A stretch of DNA of 64,000 bases from Streptacidiphilus sp. ASG 303 (GCF_020991365.1 NZ_JAJLRA010000011.1:28056-92055), one strand, 5' to 3'. Shown: positions 1-8,363, counted from the first letter of the stretch. The notes: a model not told the origin generated them from the sequence alone. Numbers and translations: made by a program.

Positions 1-205
1 AGCCGTTGCCGGTGTTGACGGCCCAGTCGCCGCCGCTCTCGCACTGCGCGACCTTGTCCCAGGTGGAGACGGAGGCGGCGGAGGCGCTGCCCGAGGTGAT
101 CAGCGGCAGCGCGATGCCGGCGCCGGTGACGCCGGCGGCGGCGACGAACTTCCTGGTCTGGCTGGGGCGGATGCGGCGGTGGCGGCCGTTTCCGGAAAGC
201 AGCAT
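1..205 (-). CDS. rpfA: Resuscitation-promoting factor (Rpf), N-terminal part, runs off left edge
   Basis: Secreted muralytic enzyme that cleaves peptidoglycan and helps spores or dormant cells resume growth. The visible 68 codons show a basic n-region (RHRRIRPSQTRK), a hydrophobic stretch and an Ala-rich cleavage area ending near ASAAS, so it is exported. The mature protein starts with the Rpf hallmark WDKVAQCESGGDWAVNTGNG, including the catalytic Glu of CESGGDW. The ATG at 205 is preceded by GAGAGGGA. The rest of the gene, probably with a LysM domain, lies outside the window. Upstream is a ydaO-type riboswitch, the known leader of Streptomyces rpf genes, which strengthens the call. Which rpf paralogue this is cannot be told from the fragment. 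Confidence 0.93.
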   Translation of the reverse strand, partial: MLLSGNGRHRRIRPSQTRKFVAAAGVTGAGIALPLITSGSASAASVSTWDKVAQCESGGDWAVNTGNG

Positions 206-211
206 GAAGGG

Positions 212-355
212 GTCCCTCTCCGACGCCTGCGAGGTGAGCTGTCGGGTTCGGGCCGGGAGGTGGCCCGGCCGCTCGTGGCGGCTTCACCCCGAGCCGCGCA
301 CGGGGAGGTGCGCGGCGGACTACCTGGTTCCCCCGCTCCTGTCGCCAAAGGTCGG
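212..355 (-). promoter_or_regulatory. c-di-AMP (ydaO/yuaA) riboswitch in the rpf leader
   Basis: On the minus strand the leader carries the conserved ydaO blocks in order: GACAGGAGCGGGGGAACCA, then CGGGGTGAAGCCGC, then CCCGAACCCGACAGCTCACC, followed by GCAGGCGTCGGAGAGG just before the rpf start. Order and spacing match the family. In Streptomyces this riboswitch is established as controlling rpfA in response to c-di-AMP. The boundaries are estimated from the motif positions, and I did not fold the sequence. Confidence 0.9.
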
Positions 356-428
356 TCTCGGCGGTCCGGACGCACGGCGGACAGGACTCGGCGTCCCGCG
401 CGTCGGGTCCGCAGCAGCGGACGCCCGG

Positions 429-458
429 AGCCTAGACAGATCATCCGACTGATAACAA
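429..458 (-). promoter_or_regulatory. Probable rpf promoter
   Basis: Minus-strand TTGTTA (458-453) and TAGGCT (434-429) are 18 bp apart, about 75 bp upstream of the first riboswitch block. They lie in an AT-richer pocket (429-480) that stands out in this sequence. This is a plausible vegetative-type promoter that would include the whole riboswitch in the transcript. It is inferred from sequence only. Confidence 0.5.
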
Positions 459-643
459 CCCGGCATCACAAACATCACACAGGCGCAAACCCAGGGTCGC
501 GATACGCCTACTGCGGGTCGCTTCACGACCGGTCCCCGGCCGCTCCGCCCCGGCTCGTCAGCCATGTCCGGAATGCACTTGATGCCCTTTTGGCGGGGCT
601 GCCGCCCGGCCGGTCCGCCCGCTCCGGCCGGTCCGACGGGCCG

Positions 644-1897
644 TCACTCCGGGGTGAAGCGGACCGGCAGCTCGCGCAGGCCGCGCATGATGAGGCCGCC
701 GCGCCAGCGCAGGTCCTCCGGTGCGGCGGCGAGCCCCAGGTCGGGGAGGCGGGTGAGCAGGGTCGCCAGGGCGGCCTGCGCCTCCAGGCGGGCCAGGGGC
801 GCCCCCAGGCAGTAGTGGATGCCGTGGCCGAAGCCGAGGTGGGGGTTGTCGCGGCGGGCGAGGTCCAGGGTGTCGGGGCCGTCGAAGCGGGCCGGGTCGC
901 GGTCGGCGGCGGCGAGGACCACCAGCACCGGGTCGCCCGCCGGGATCGCGGTGCCGCCGATGGTGAGCGGTGTGGTGGCGAACCGCCAGGTGGCCAGCTC
1001 CACCGGGCCGTCGTAGCGCAGCAGCTCCTCCACCGCGCCGGCCAGCAGGGCGGTGTCGCCCGCCCGGAGCGACGCCTGGAGGAGGGCGCGCTGGCCGGGG
1101 TTCCGCAGCAGGGCGTAGGTGCCGTTGCCGATGAGGTTGACGGTGGTCTCGAAGCCGGCGAAGAGCAGGATGAAGGCCATGGCGGCGGCCTCGTTCTCGG
1201 TGAGGTGCTCGCCGTGGTCGCTCGCCCGGATCAGGCCGGAGATCAGGTCCTCGCCCGGCTGCGGCTCCGCGGTCAGCGCGGCCCGCTTGCGGTGGATGAG
1301 CTCCGCCAGGTAGGTCCGCATCCGCTTCACGGCGCGGGCGACGCCGCCGCGCGGGCCGCCGCCGTGGCGGATCATCATGCCCGCCCAGTCGCGGAAGTCG
1401 TCCTGGTCCTCGGCCGGCACGCCCAGCAGGTCGCAGATGGCGTGGATGGGCAGCGGGAAGGCGAACTCGTGGATGAGGTCGGCGCTGCCGCGCGCCGCGA
1501 AGGAGTCGATCAGCCGGTCGGTGAGCTGCTGCACCCGCGGCTCGAACTCGGCCACCCGGCGCGGGGTGAACGCCTTGGAGACCAGCCGCCGCAGCCGGGT
1601 GTGGTCCGGCGGGTCGATGTTGAGCAGGTGCGTCATCAGGTCCGCGCTGCGCTCGCCGGGGATGCCGACCCGGCCGGAGCGGTGGGCCTGCTCGCTGTGG
1701 TGCGCCGGGTCCTTGGAGAGCCGGGCGTCGGCGAGCGCCTGCCGGGCGTCCGCGTACCGGGTGACGAGCCAGGCGTCGACCCCGCTGGGCAGGGTGGTGC
1801 GGTGCACCGGGGCGTGCTCGCGCAGCCACGCGTACGCGGGGTACGGGTCGGCGGCGAACTCGAAGGTGAACAGGGCGGGGGCGTGCGGTGCCGGCAT
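644..1897 (-). CDS. Cytochrome P450
   Basis: Heme-thiolate monooxygenase of the soluble bacterial CYP107-like type, 417 aa, normal full length. The I-helix oxygen-binding stretch FAGFETTVN, the K-helix ExxR in EELLRYDG, and the heme loop FGHGIHYCLGAPLARLEA with the Cys ligand near residue 360 are all intact. Substrate is unknown. No ferredoxin or ferredoxin reductase gene is adjacent, so electrons must come from elsewhere. The ATG at 1897 has no Shine-Dalgarno sequence. A TAGGTT hexamer ends 6 nt upstream, which suggests a leaderless mRNA. An SDR gene is transcribed divergently about 200 bp away, and the two might act on related small molecules, but this is only inferred from proximity. Confidence 0.95.
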   Translation of the reverse strand: MPAPHAPALFTFEFAADPYPAYAWLREHAPVHRTTLPSGVDAWLVTRYADARQALADARLSKDPAHHSEQAHRSGRVGIPGERSADLMTHLLNIDPPDHTRLRRLVSKAFTPRRVAEFEPRVQQLTDRLIDSFAARGSADLIHEFAFPLPIHAICDLLGVPAEDQDDFRDWAGMMIRHGGGPRGGVARAVKRMRTYLAELIHRKRAALTAEPQPGEDLISGLIRASDHGEHLTENEAAAMAFILLFAGFETTVNLIGNGTYALLRNPGQRALLQASLRAGDTALLAGAVEELLRYDGPVELATWRFATTPLTIGGTAIPAGDPVLVVLAAADRDPARFDGPDTLDLARRDNPHLGFGHGIHYCLGAPLARLEAQAALATLLTRLPDLGLAAAPEDLRWRGGLIMRGLRELPVRFTPE

Positions 1898-1903
1898 CCC
1901 CCG

Positions 1904-1909
1904 AACCTA
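1904..1909 (-). promoter_or_regulatory. -10 box of leaderless P450 gene
   Basis: TAGGTT on the minus strand followed by exactly six bases (CGGGGG) and then the ATG. Transcription would start at or next to the start codon. No convincing -35 element is visible. Confidence 0.5.
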
Positions 1910-2005
1910 ACGCCTCCGGCGGGGCCGGACCGCACGCCTCCGGCGGGGTGGCGGCGCACGCATCCGGCGGGCGCGTGAGCCTGGTCACCTGCCGGAAAGG
2001 GCCTG

Positions 2006-2033
2006 TTGCGGCGGGTGGTGGTGCGCCTACGAT
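2006..2033 (+). promoter_or_regulatory. Probable promoter of the SDR gene
   Basis: TTGCGG (2006-2011) and TACGAT (2028-2033) are separated by 16 bp, about 60 bp before the ATG at 2094, which has its own GGGAGGAG ribosome binding site. Spacing and sequence fit a vegetative promoter. Confidence 0.5.
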
Positions 2034-2093
2034 CCCCGGCAGTGCGATGCAGCGGCCGGACAGGGCGACGCCGGCCGCAGGGAGGAGCGTTCC

Positions 2094-2969
2094 ATGCAGG
2101 TACGCGGTGCGGTGGCGGTCGTCACCGGGGCGGCGGGCGGGATCGGCGCGGCGCTCGCGCGGCGCTTCGCGGCGGAGGGCGCGGCCGGGCTGCTGCTCGC
2201 CGACCTGGACGCGGACGCGGTGGAGGACCTCGCCGGCGAGCTGGACCGGGACGGCTGCCGCGCGGTCGGCGTCGGCAGCGACGTCTCCCGCGAGAGCGAC
2301 GTGAAGGCCCTCGTGGACACGGCCGAGAAGCACCTCGGGCCGATCGACCTGTTCTGCAGCAACGCGGGCGTCGGCACCGCGCGCGGGATCGACGCGCCCG
2401 ACGCCCTCTGGCAGGCCGCGTGGGACGTCAACGTGATGTCCCACGTGTACGCGGCGCGCGCCGTCGTCCCCGGCATGCTCGCCCGGGGCCGGGGCTGGCT
2501 GCTGAACACCGCCTCGGCGGCCGGCCTGCTGACCATGCCGGGGGACGCGCCGTACAGCGTCACCAAGCACGCGGCGGTGGCGTTCGCCGAGTGGCTGTCG
2601 ATGACGTACGGCGGGCGGGGCGTCGGGGTGAGCGTGCTGTGCCCGCAGGGCGTGCGGACCGGGATGACCGCCGACCCCGGCGTGGAGGCCGTGCTGAAGG
2701 CGTTCGGCCCGATGCTGGAGCCGGACGACGTGGCCGCGGCCGTCGTCGCCGGGCTGGCCGAGGAGCGGTTCCTGATCCTGCCGCACCCCGAGGTGGCCCG
2801 CTACGAGCAGGGCCGCGTCGCGGACCGCGACGCCTGGCTGGCGGGCATGCGGGAGGCCGTGGGCGGCGTCGTGCTGCGTCCGGGGGCGGACGCCGCGGAC
2901 GCGGCCCCGGCCGGCGGGGATGCTGCCGCCACCGAGCGGCGCGACGGCGTGGCCGAGCCCGTCCTCTGA
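2094..2969 (+). CDS. Short-chain dehydrogenase/reductase (SDR)
   Basis: NAD(P)-dependent oxidoreductase of the classical SDR family, 291 aa. The N-terminal Rossmann motif TGAAGGIG (residues about 10-17), the NAG motif in CSNAGVG and the catalytic Ser/Tyr/Lys set (NTASAAG, then YSVTKHA near residue 157) are present. Residues D36-L37 following beta-2 (LLLADLD) favour NAD(H). The C-terminal 30 residues are an Ala/Glu-rich extension. The start ATG has a strong GGGAGGAG site 5-6 bp upstream. The substrate cannot be deduced. It is divergent from the P450 gene. Confidence 0.93.
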   Translation: MQVRGAVAVVTGAAGGIGAALARRFAAEGAAGLLLADLDADAVEDLAGELDRDGCRAVGVGSDVSRESDVKALVDTAEKHLGPIDLFCSNAGVGTARGIDAPDALWQAAWDVNVMSHVYAARAVVPGMLARGRGWLLNTASAAGLLTMPGDAPYSVTKHAAVAFAEWLSMTYGGRGVGVSVLCPQGVRTGMTADPGVEAVLKAFGPMLEPDDVAAAVVAGLAEERFLILPHPEVARYEQGRVADRDAWLAGMREAVGGVVLRPGADAADAAPAGGDAAATERRDGVAEPVL

Positions 2970-3035
2970 TCCGGGCCGCCGGGCCGCCGGGCGCGGGGGC
3001 CCGGCGCCCGGCCCGGCAGCGGTTCCCCGGCGGCC

Positions 3036-3083
3036 CGGCCCTCAGCCGGCCGGGCCCTCAGCCGGCCGGGCCCTCAGCCGGTC
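3036..3083. repeat. Three 16-bp direct repeats at the mazG stop codon
   Basis: The unit GGGCCCTCAGCCGGCC occurs three times with single edge mismatches. Each copy contains TCA, that is TGA on the minus strand. Because 16 is not a multiple of three, stops are placed in all three minus-strand frames just after mazG, whose own stop is in the copy at 3068-3083. Each unit also contains the palindrome GGCCGGCC or GGGCCC. Confidence 0.8.
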
Positions 3084-4276
3084 CGGCGCTCCGCCGCCCG
3101 CACGGCGTCGCGGTAGCGGCGGGCCGCCGCGCGCAGCGCCGCCTCGGGGTCGACCCCCTCGGACTGGGCCAGGGCGGCCAGGCCCAGCAGGGCGTCGCCG
3201 AGGTCCTCCTCCGCCGCGCCCGCGGGGAGCGCGGCGGAGGAGCCCGCCGGCACGTCCAGACCGGCCTTGCGGGCCCGGGAGACCAGCTTGGCGGCGAGGG
3301 CGAGGGCGGGCTGGGCCAGCGGCACGCCGTCCACGGCGGAGTCGCGCTGCTTCTCGGCCGCCTTGAGCCGGTCCCAGTTGGCCTCGACCTCGGCGGGCGT
3401 CTCCGCGTCGGCGCCGCCGAAGACGTGGGGGTGCCGGTACATCAGCTTCTCGACCAGCCCGGCGGCGACGTCGTCGATGCCGAACGGCTCGTCGGGGTCC
3501 TCCTCGGCGATCCGGGCGTGGAAGAGGACCTGGAGGAGCACGTCGCCCAACTCCTCGCGGAGCAGTCCGCGGTCGCCCTCCTCGATGGCCTCGACGAGCT
3601 CGAAGGCCTCCTCGACCAGGAACCTCACGAGCGAGCCGTGGGTCTGCCCGGCGTCCCACGGGCAGCCGCCGGGCGAGCGCAGCCGGTCCATCACCGCGAC
3701 CAGGTCCAGCAGGCGGGCGCCGGGCAGGTCGTAGGAGCCGGGCAGGAGCTCGATCTCGGGCACCGCGTCGAGGCCGCCCTCGACCGCGAGGCGGGCGAGG
3801 GCGTCGGTGAGGCCGGGGTCGCCGTCGGAGCCGCCGATCCAGACGACGGTGCGGCCGGGCGCCGCGGCCGCCTCGGCGAGGCCGCGGGCGAGGGCGGGCA
3901 CGGAGGCGGGGGCGTACTGGCCGACCCGCACGCCCGCCTGCCGCACGGCGGGGAGCTGGGGGTGGGCGGGGTCGCCGGCCAGGACGAGGTCGGCGCCGCG
4001 CAGGGCCTCCCAGGCGGGCCAGGAGAGCAGGCCGGGGGCGACGCGGTGGGTGGTGGTCAGCAGGACGAGCCGGCCTGCGGCAGCGGGCGCGGGTCCGTCG
4101 CGGACGTCGAGGGCCCCCGGCGCGGGCGCGGGGGGCCGGGGAGGCTGCGCGGAGGGGGCCGGGTGCTCGGAGGCGTGCGGGTGCGGGCCGCCGGGCCGTT
4201 CGCCGGCCCGGGCATCGGTCCGGTCGCTCGCCTGGTCACTCGTCCGGTCGCTCGTCTGGTCGCTCGTCTGGGCCAC
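3074..4276 (-). CDS. mazG: Nucleoside triphosphate pyrophosphohydrolase MazG
   Basis: Hydrolyses (d)NTPs to monophosphates and PPi as house-cleaning. The protein is 400 aa. The N-terminal half (about 70-180) resembles the tetrapyrrole-methylase-like domain found ahead of MazG in actinobacteria (GRLVLLTTTHRVAPGLL). The C-terminal half is the MazG domain: LRSPGGCPWDAGQTHGSL, then the metal-binding EExxE...ExxD pattern in EEAFELVEAIEEGD and REELGDVLLQVLFH. The first about 65 residues are low-complexity with TSDQ/TSDR repeats from 12-bp DNA repeats at 4216-4270. The GTG start at 4276 has TAGGTT six nt upstream and no SD, so it may be leaderless. A start further in cannot be excluded. Confidence 0.93.
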   Translation of the reverse strand: MAQTSDQTSDRTSDQASDRTDARAGERPGGPHPHASEHPAPSAQPPRPPAPAPGALDVRDGPAPAAAGRLVLLTTTHRVAPGLLSWPAWEALRGADLVLAGDPAHPQLPAVRQAGVRVGQYAPASVPALARGLAEAAAAPGRTVVWIGGSDGDPGLTDALARLAVEGGLDAVPEIELLPGSYDLPGARLLDLVAVMDRLRSPGGCPWDAGQTHGSLVRFLVEEAFELVEAIEEGDRGLLREELGDVLLQVLFHARIAEEDPDEPFGIDDVAAGLVEKLMYRHPHVFGGADAETPAEVEANWDRLKAAEKQRDSAVDGVPLAQPALALAAKLVSRARKAGLDVPAGSSAALPAGAAEEDLGDALLGLAALAQSEGVDPEAALRAAARRYRDAVRAAERRTG

Positions 4277-4282
4277 CCCACG

Positions 4283-4288
4283 AACCTA
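4283..4288 (-). promoter_or_regulatory. -10 box of apparently leaderless mazG
   Basis: TAGGTT, six bases (CGTGGG), then GTG. The arrangement is the same as for the P450 gene in this window, including the identical hexamer. Confidence 0.45.
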
Positions 4289-4347
4289 CCGCCCGGCGGC
4301 GCCGAGGCGCCGCCGGGCGCGGCGGTGCGGCCCGCGGCCGACCGGCG

Positions 4348-4632
4348 TCAGTGCGCCGGGCCGTCGTGCTCCCGGCGGCGTCCCCGGCCCTGCTCACGGC
4401 CGGCGGGGGCGCCGGGCTGCTGCGCCCCGCGCCGGTGCCGCTCGTGCTCCTCCGGGGTCTCCCACGACTCGCTGCCCGGCCCGTGCGAGACCGGCGGCGG
4501 GGGCTCCTCCTGCTTGCGGCGGTACCCGGCGATGAAGGCCGCGACCAGGGCCACGACGATCAGGACGCCAATCACGATGATCACCACGACCGCGGGCTTC
4601 ACGTCGCTGACCACTGCTGCTTCCATCGGCAT
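4348..4632 (-). CDS. Small single-pass membrane protein, unknown function
   Basis: 94 aa: a short N-terminus, one strong transmembrane helix at about residues 11-35 (VVVIIVIGVLIVVALVAAFI), then a charged cytoplasmic tail rich in Glu/Pro/Arg (SWETPEEHERHRRG). It resembles small Streptomyces membrane proteins annotated DUF6479, but that family name is from memory and unconfirmed. Start ATG at 4632 with GGGG upstream; an ATG two codons later is also possible. It lies between mazG and the SurA-like lipoprotein, all on the minus strand. Confidence 0.75.
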   Translation of the reverse strand: MPMEAAVVSDVKPAVVVIIVIGVLIVVALVAAFIAGYRRKQEEPPPPVSHGPGSESWETPEEHERHRRGAQQPGAPAGREQGRGRRREHDGPAH

Positions 4633-4703
4633 GATCCCCGCCTACCCGGGGCGGACCCGTGCACACGGGGCGGACCCGCCCGATGCGCACGGGTCCGACC
4701 GGG

Positions 4704-5363
4704 TCAGGAGGGCAGGGAGCCCTGGTCGTGGATCCAGTCCTCGGAGACGTCCGTGAAGGCCGCCTTCCGCGGGTCCCAGGCGCCGTAGCGGGGGTTGACC
4801 CGCACCCCGAGGCTGCGGGCGGTGCCGGACAGCTCCCGGCGGACCGCCTCGGCGCCCTGCTGGGTGCCGATGTCCTGGCCGGACAGTCCGGCGAGCTTCC
4901 GCATGCCGAGGACCTGCCGGTAGAAGTCGTCCGCCGCCTCCGGGGCGATGCCCTTCTGCTCCAGCAGGGCGCGCTGCAGGGCCGCCTCGCCGCCGAGCTG
5001 GCGTGCGTCGGCGGTGCGGGCCTGCTCGACCTCGCCGGGGGTGACGGTGAGCCCGTGCCGCTCCAGGGCGGCGGCGACCAGGTCGGAGAGGACCATGTCG
5101 CTCACGGTGTTGCGGGCCAGGCCGCCGTTCTCGGCCTGGGCGCTGCCGTGGTTCTCCCGGGCGGCGGCGTCCCGCCACTGCACGATCCGGGCCTGGACGG
5201 CGGAGGTGGTGATCCGGTGGTCGCCGACCACGGCGGCCGTGCCGGGGTTCGCGGTGCCGCCGCAGGCGGTGAGCGCGGCGGCGGCGAGCACCGCACCGGC
5301 GACGGCGGTGGCCCGGCGGCGCGCGGGCGCCGCGGGGCGGTCGGGGACGGGGATGCGGATCAC
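4704..5363 (-). CDS. SurA N-terminal-domain lipoprotein
   Basis: 219 aa extracytoplasmic lipoprotein. The GTG start at 5363 was chosen over an in-frame start 76 codons upstream because GGGAGG lies 6 bp before it and the protein then begins with a proper signal: RRRATAVAGAVLAAAALTACGG, with lipobox LTAC. The mature part begins with a SurA/PrsA-type helical chaperone segment (TAAVVGDHRITTSAVQARI) and stays helical through PRYGAWDPRKAAF. No PPIase domain follows, so it is likely a chaperone-only protein in the cell envelope. Client proteins are unknown. Confidence 0.85.
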   Translation of the reverse strand: MIRIPVPDRPAAPARRRATAVAGAVLAAAALTACGGTANPGTAAVVGDHRITTSAVQARIVQWRDAAARENHGSAQAENGGLARNTVSDMVLSDLVAAALERHGLTVTPGEVEQARTADARQLGGEAALQRALLEQKGIAPEAADDFYRQVLGMRKLAGLSGQDIGTQQGAEAVRRELSGTARSLGVRVNPRYGAWDPRKAAFTDVSEDWIHDQGSLPS

Positions 5364-5607
5364 GGAGCCTCCCGGCGGTGGCGTGCGGTGTGTCCTGCGG
5401 TCGTGTCCTGCGTGCGCGTGGTGCGGTCGTGCGGTGCGGCCGTCCGCCCGGTCCGGCGCGGTCCCGGGGCGGTCCCGGGGCGGTCGTGCGGTCGTCGTGC
5501 GGGTGGGGCGGGTCGTGCCGGCGGGGCGTGCGGTGCGCACGGCGCCGGGAGGAAGGATAGGTACGGCGGGGTGCGAAGGCCATGCATTCACCCGATCGCG
5601 GCGCCGC

Positions 5608-5637
5608 GGCCCCCGGACGGCGGCCCGTCCGGGGGCC
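5608..5637 (-). terminator. Terminator of the kinase operon
   Basis: Perfect 13-bp stem GGCCCCCGGACGG / CCGTCCGGGGGCC with a CGGC loop, about 45 bp after the kinase stop. There is no U-tract, as is usual in Streptomyces. Confidence 0.75.
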
Positions 5638-5680
5638 GGTCCGGCCGTTCAGGGCCGCCGGACGGCGGGGGCGCGCGGCC

Positions 5681-7459
5681 TCACGGGCCGGACCGGCCCC
5701 CGTCGGAGGCGTACGGGTTGCCGGGGACGGGCCCCGGCCGCACGGCGGGCCAGGACCCGCTGCGCGGGTCGGGGCGCGGGTCGGGCACCGGCGGGGCGGA
5801 CGCGGGGGCCCGCAGCCCGCGCTGCACCCACTCCAGCCCCTCGCGCAGCCGCACCACGCCGGGGTGGTGCGGGCCGTGGCGGCGCTCCTCGTCGAGCAGC
5901 AGCTGCAGCAGGACCTCGCGGGCCCCGCGCGGGTCCCCCTCGGCGGCGAGCAGCCTGCCGACGCGCTCGCGCAGGTCGAGGACGCGGCCGGGGTCGTGGT
6001 CGAGGCCGCGGTCCAGCCGGGCCTGGAGGAGCGGCAGCAGCTCCCGGTACTCGGCCAGCGCCGCGGCGTTCTCCCCCAGCTGCTCCAGGCATACCGCGGC
6101 CTGGCGGCGGCACTCCAGCGCCTCGGCGTCGTCCGGCCCGCGCTCGGCGGCGGCCGCGCGGGCCAGCAGCCGCCACTCGGGCAGCGCCGTCCGGTACCGG
6201 CGCTCCACCAGCAGGGTGCGGGCGTACACGCGGCGCAGCGTGCGCACCAGGGGCGCCTCGTCGCCGTGCCGCTTCCCGGCGGCGGGCAGGACGCGGGCGG
6301 CCAGGTCGATGACCTCGCTGAGGCGTCCGGCGTCGAGCAGCTCGGGCACCCGGCGGCAGGCGTCGGCGAGGCCCGTGCCGGTCCCGTCGCGGGACGCGGC
6401 GCCGTCGGCGTACGGGGAGGGCGCGGGCCGGCCGGGCCCGGGGGGACGCGGCGCGGACGGTCCGGCGGCGGACGGTCCGGCGGGCTGCGGGGCTGCGGGC
6501 CGGGGGGCGACCGGCTGGGGGGCCAGCGGGTGGCGGTACGGGCGGGAGGGGTCCGGGAGCGGCCCGTACGGGCGCAGCGCCGCCGCCGGGTCGGCCTCGG
6601 CGGCCGGGAGCAGCGGCAGCAGCAGGCGGTAGACCTCCTGGGCGTCGGCGGGCCGGTCGCGGGGCTGCTTGGCGAGCAGCGCCAGCACCAGCGCCTCCAG
6701 GGCGGCGGGGACCTCGGGGCGGAGCTCGCGCAGCGGCACGGGCGGGTCGTCGGCGTGCCGGTGGAGCACCCCGAGCGCGGTGGGCGCGCGGAACGGCGGC
6801 TCGCCGCAGAGCATCTCGTGCAGCATGCAGCCGAGGGCGTAGAGGTCGCTGCGCGGGTCGGCGGTGGCGGACAGGGCCTGCTCGGGTGCCATGTACGGGG
6901 GGCTGCCGACCAGGCCGCCGGTGCGGGTGAGGCGGGTGGCGTCCGGTTCGAGGACGGCGGCGATGCCCAGGTCGAGCACGACGACGCGGCCGTCGTCGCG
7001 GACCATCACGTTGCTGGGCTTGAGGTCGCGGTGGACCACCGGCACGGCGTGCACGGCGGCCAGCGCGGCGCAGACCTGGGCGGCGACGGCGACCGCGCGC
7101 GCCACGGGCAGCGGGCCGTCCTCGGCGACGAGGTCGGCGAGGCTGAGCCCGGGGACGCGCTGCATGACCAGGTAGAGGTCGTCGCCGTCCTCGCCGGCGT
7201 CGTAGACGGTGACCAGGCCGGGGTGGTCGAGGCCGGCCGTCACCCGGCACTCCCGGCGGAACCGCTCGCGCAGCTCGGTGCGGGCGGTCCCGGTGCCGCG
7301 GCCGTCGTCGGCGAGGGCGAGGTCGGTGCGGAGGAGCTTGACCGCGACCCGGCGGTCGAGCTGTTCGTCGTAGGCCGCCCACACCTGGCCCATCCCGCCG
7401 TGGCCGATCTTCTCGGCGAGGCGGTAGCGGCCGCCCACCAGCCGGTCGCGGGCGGTCAC
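5681..7459 (-). CDS. Serine/threonine protein kinase with TPR-like C-terminus
   Basis: 592 aa Hanks-type kinase. Residues about 8-270 contain GHGGMGQVW (glycine loop), VAVKLLR (ATP Lys), VVHRDLKPSN (catalytic loop), DLG in place of DFG (VVVLDLGIA), and GSPPYMAPEQ (activation segment). A Pro-rich linker follows, then about 200 residues of helical TPR-like repeats (AEYRELLPLLQARL). No transmembrane segment is seen, so it is probably cytoplasmic. The GTG start overlaps the stop of the upstream membrane-protein gene (GTGA), pointing to translational coupling. The membrane protein may anchor or signal to it; that is an inference. Upstream in-frame codons belong to the other gene's region and were rejected. 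Confidence 0.95.
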   Translation of the reverse strand: MTARDRLVGGRYRLAEKIGHGGMGQVWAAYDEQLDRRVAVKLLRTDLALADDGRGTGTARTELRERFRRECRVTAGLDHPGLVTVYDAGEDGDDLYLVMQRVPGLSLADLVAEDGPLPVARAVAVAAQVCAALAAVHAVPVVHRDLKPSNVMVRDDGRVVVLDLGIAAVLEPDATRLTRTGGLVGSPPYMAPEQALSATADPRSDLYALGCMLHEMLCGEPPFRAPTALGVLHRHADDPPVPLRELRPEVPAALEALVLALLAKQPRDRPADAQEVYRLLLPLLPAAEADPAAALRPYGPLPDPSRPYRHPLAPQPVAPRPAAPQPAGPSAAGPSAPRPPGPGRPAPSPYADGAASRDGTGTGLADACRRVPELLDAGRLSEVIDLAARVLPAAGKRHGDEAPLVRTLRRVYARTLLVERRYRTALPEWRLLARAAAAERGPDDAEALECRRQAAVCLEQLGENAAALAEYRELLPLLQARLDRGLDHDPGRVLDLRERVGRLLAAEGDPRGAREVLLQLLLDEERRHGPHHPGVVRLREGLEWVQRGLRAPASAPPVPDPRPDPRSGSWPAVRPGPVPGNPYASDGGRSGP

Positions 7460-8193
7460 CGGGGTCCGTCCCGCCAGGGGGCGGGGGCCGGGCCGGGCCC
7501 GGGGTCGCCGTCGGCGGCCTGGCGGCGCAGCAGCTCGCCCAGTTCGCGCAGCTCGGCGCGGGCGGCCGCGTCGCCGTCGTCGGCGACGGGCGCGGGTGGG
7601 GGGCCGGATGCGGGTGCGAGGCCCGGTGCGGGTGCGGGTGCGGCCGGGGGATGCGGTGCGGCGGGGCCGGAGTACGGCAGGGGCCCGGCGTACGGCAGGG
7701 GCCCGGAGTACGGCTGCGGCTGCGGCCGGTGGGCGGTGGGCGTGTACGGCGGGGGGACCTGCGGGTACCCGTAGCCGGGCTGCGGCAGGGGCGGGTACGG
7801 CGCCGGACCGCCCGCCCAGGGGGCGGGGCGCGGGGCGGCGGCCTGCCACTCCCGGGGCCGGTCCATGACGAGGAAGTGCACCGGTGCCAGGAGGAGTCCG
7901 ACGACCATCATGGTGATGCCGGTGTAGTCGGCGGGGCCGTACGCGGCGCCCTTGGGCTTGGAGCCGCCGATGGCCGCGCACAGGCAGAGGGTGACGGCGG
8001 TGGCCGTGAAGAAGGCCGCCCCGGCCCAGTCGCGGAGGCGGCCGCGCCGCACGGCCAGGTACAGGGCGGGGCCGAAGGCCAGCACGCCGCAGGTGAGCAC
8101 CGCCAGGAGGACCCAGAGCACCCTGACCGCGGGGCGGGACGGCCCGGGCGGGGCCGGGTACGGCGCGCTCGTGCCGGGCTGCGGGCCGTACAT
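7456..8193 (-). CDS. Membrane protein with Pro-rich tail, coupled to the kinase gene
   Basis: 245 aa. The start ATG at 8193 has AGGAG 6 bp upstream; a start 24 codons earlier gives an unlikely Arg/Pro leader. Residues about 27-115 hold three hydrophobic helices (VLWVLLAVLTCGVLAFGPALYL, the TAVTLCLCAAIG region, TGITMMVVGLLLAPVHFLVM). The C-terminal 120 residues are Pro/Gly/Tyr-rich (YGYPQVPPPY) and end in a charged helix (ARAELRELGELLRRQ). The pattern fits Streptomyces membrane proteins that sit next to PknB-type kinases. Role unknown. The Tyr/Pro-rich cytoplasmic tail could be a kinase substrate or docking region. Confidence 0.85.
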   Translation of the reverse strand: MYGPQPGTSAPYPAPPGPSRPAVRVLWVLLAVLTCGVLAFGPALYLAVRRGRLRDWAGAAFFTATAVTLCLCAAIGGSKPKGAAYGPADYTGITMMVVGLLLAPVHFLVMDRPREWQAAAPRPAPWAGGPAPYPPLPQPGYGYPQVPPPYTPTAHRPQPQPYSGPLPYAGPLPYSGPAAPHPPAAPAPAPGLAPASGPPPAPVADDGDAAARAELRELGELLRRQAADGDPGPGPAPAPWRDGPR

Positions 8194-8334
8194 GGCTGCT
8201 CCTGGGCGGGGACGGGCGGGGCGGCGGGGCGGTGCCGGGGAAACCGTACCGCTCCGGGCACGCACGGACGCGGTTCCGCGGAGGTCCGAGGCCGATCCGC
8301 AATCGCGTGTACGCGCCCCGCCTCCGAGATTCTG

Positions 8335-8363
8335 TTGACGAAGTTCACATGCTCTGCTGTCAT
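8335..8363 (+). promoter_or_regulatory. Possible promoter of the DUF4352 lipoprotein gene
   Basis: TTGACG (8335-8340) and TGTCAT (8358-8363), 17-bp spacer, in an AT-richer pocket 50 bp upstream of the ATG at 8414. The -35 is near consensus and the -10 is weaker. Confidence 0.5.

Noticed and set aside
2006..4756. Very long open frame on the plus strand across SDR, mazG and neighbours
   Set aside because: It is antisense to mazG for most of its length, encodes low-complexity Arg/Gly/Ala sequence and shows no motif. In GC-rich DNA such antisense frames stay open by chance.
4704..5591. Long version of the SurA-like lipoprotein (295 aa)
   Set aside because: The extra 76 N-terminal residues are Arg/Pro/Thr low-complexity and would hide the signal peptide; a strong SD precedes the internal GTG at 5363.
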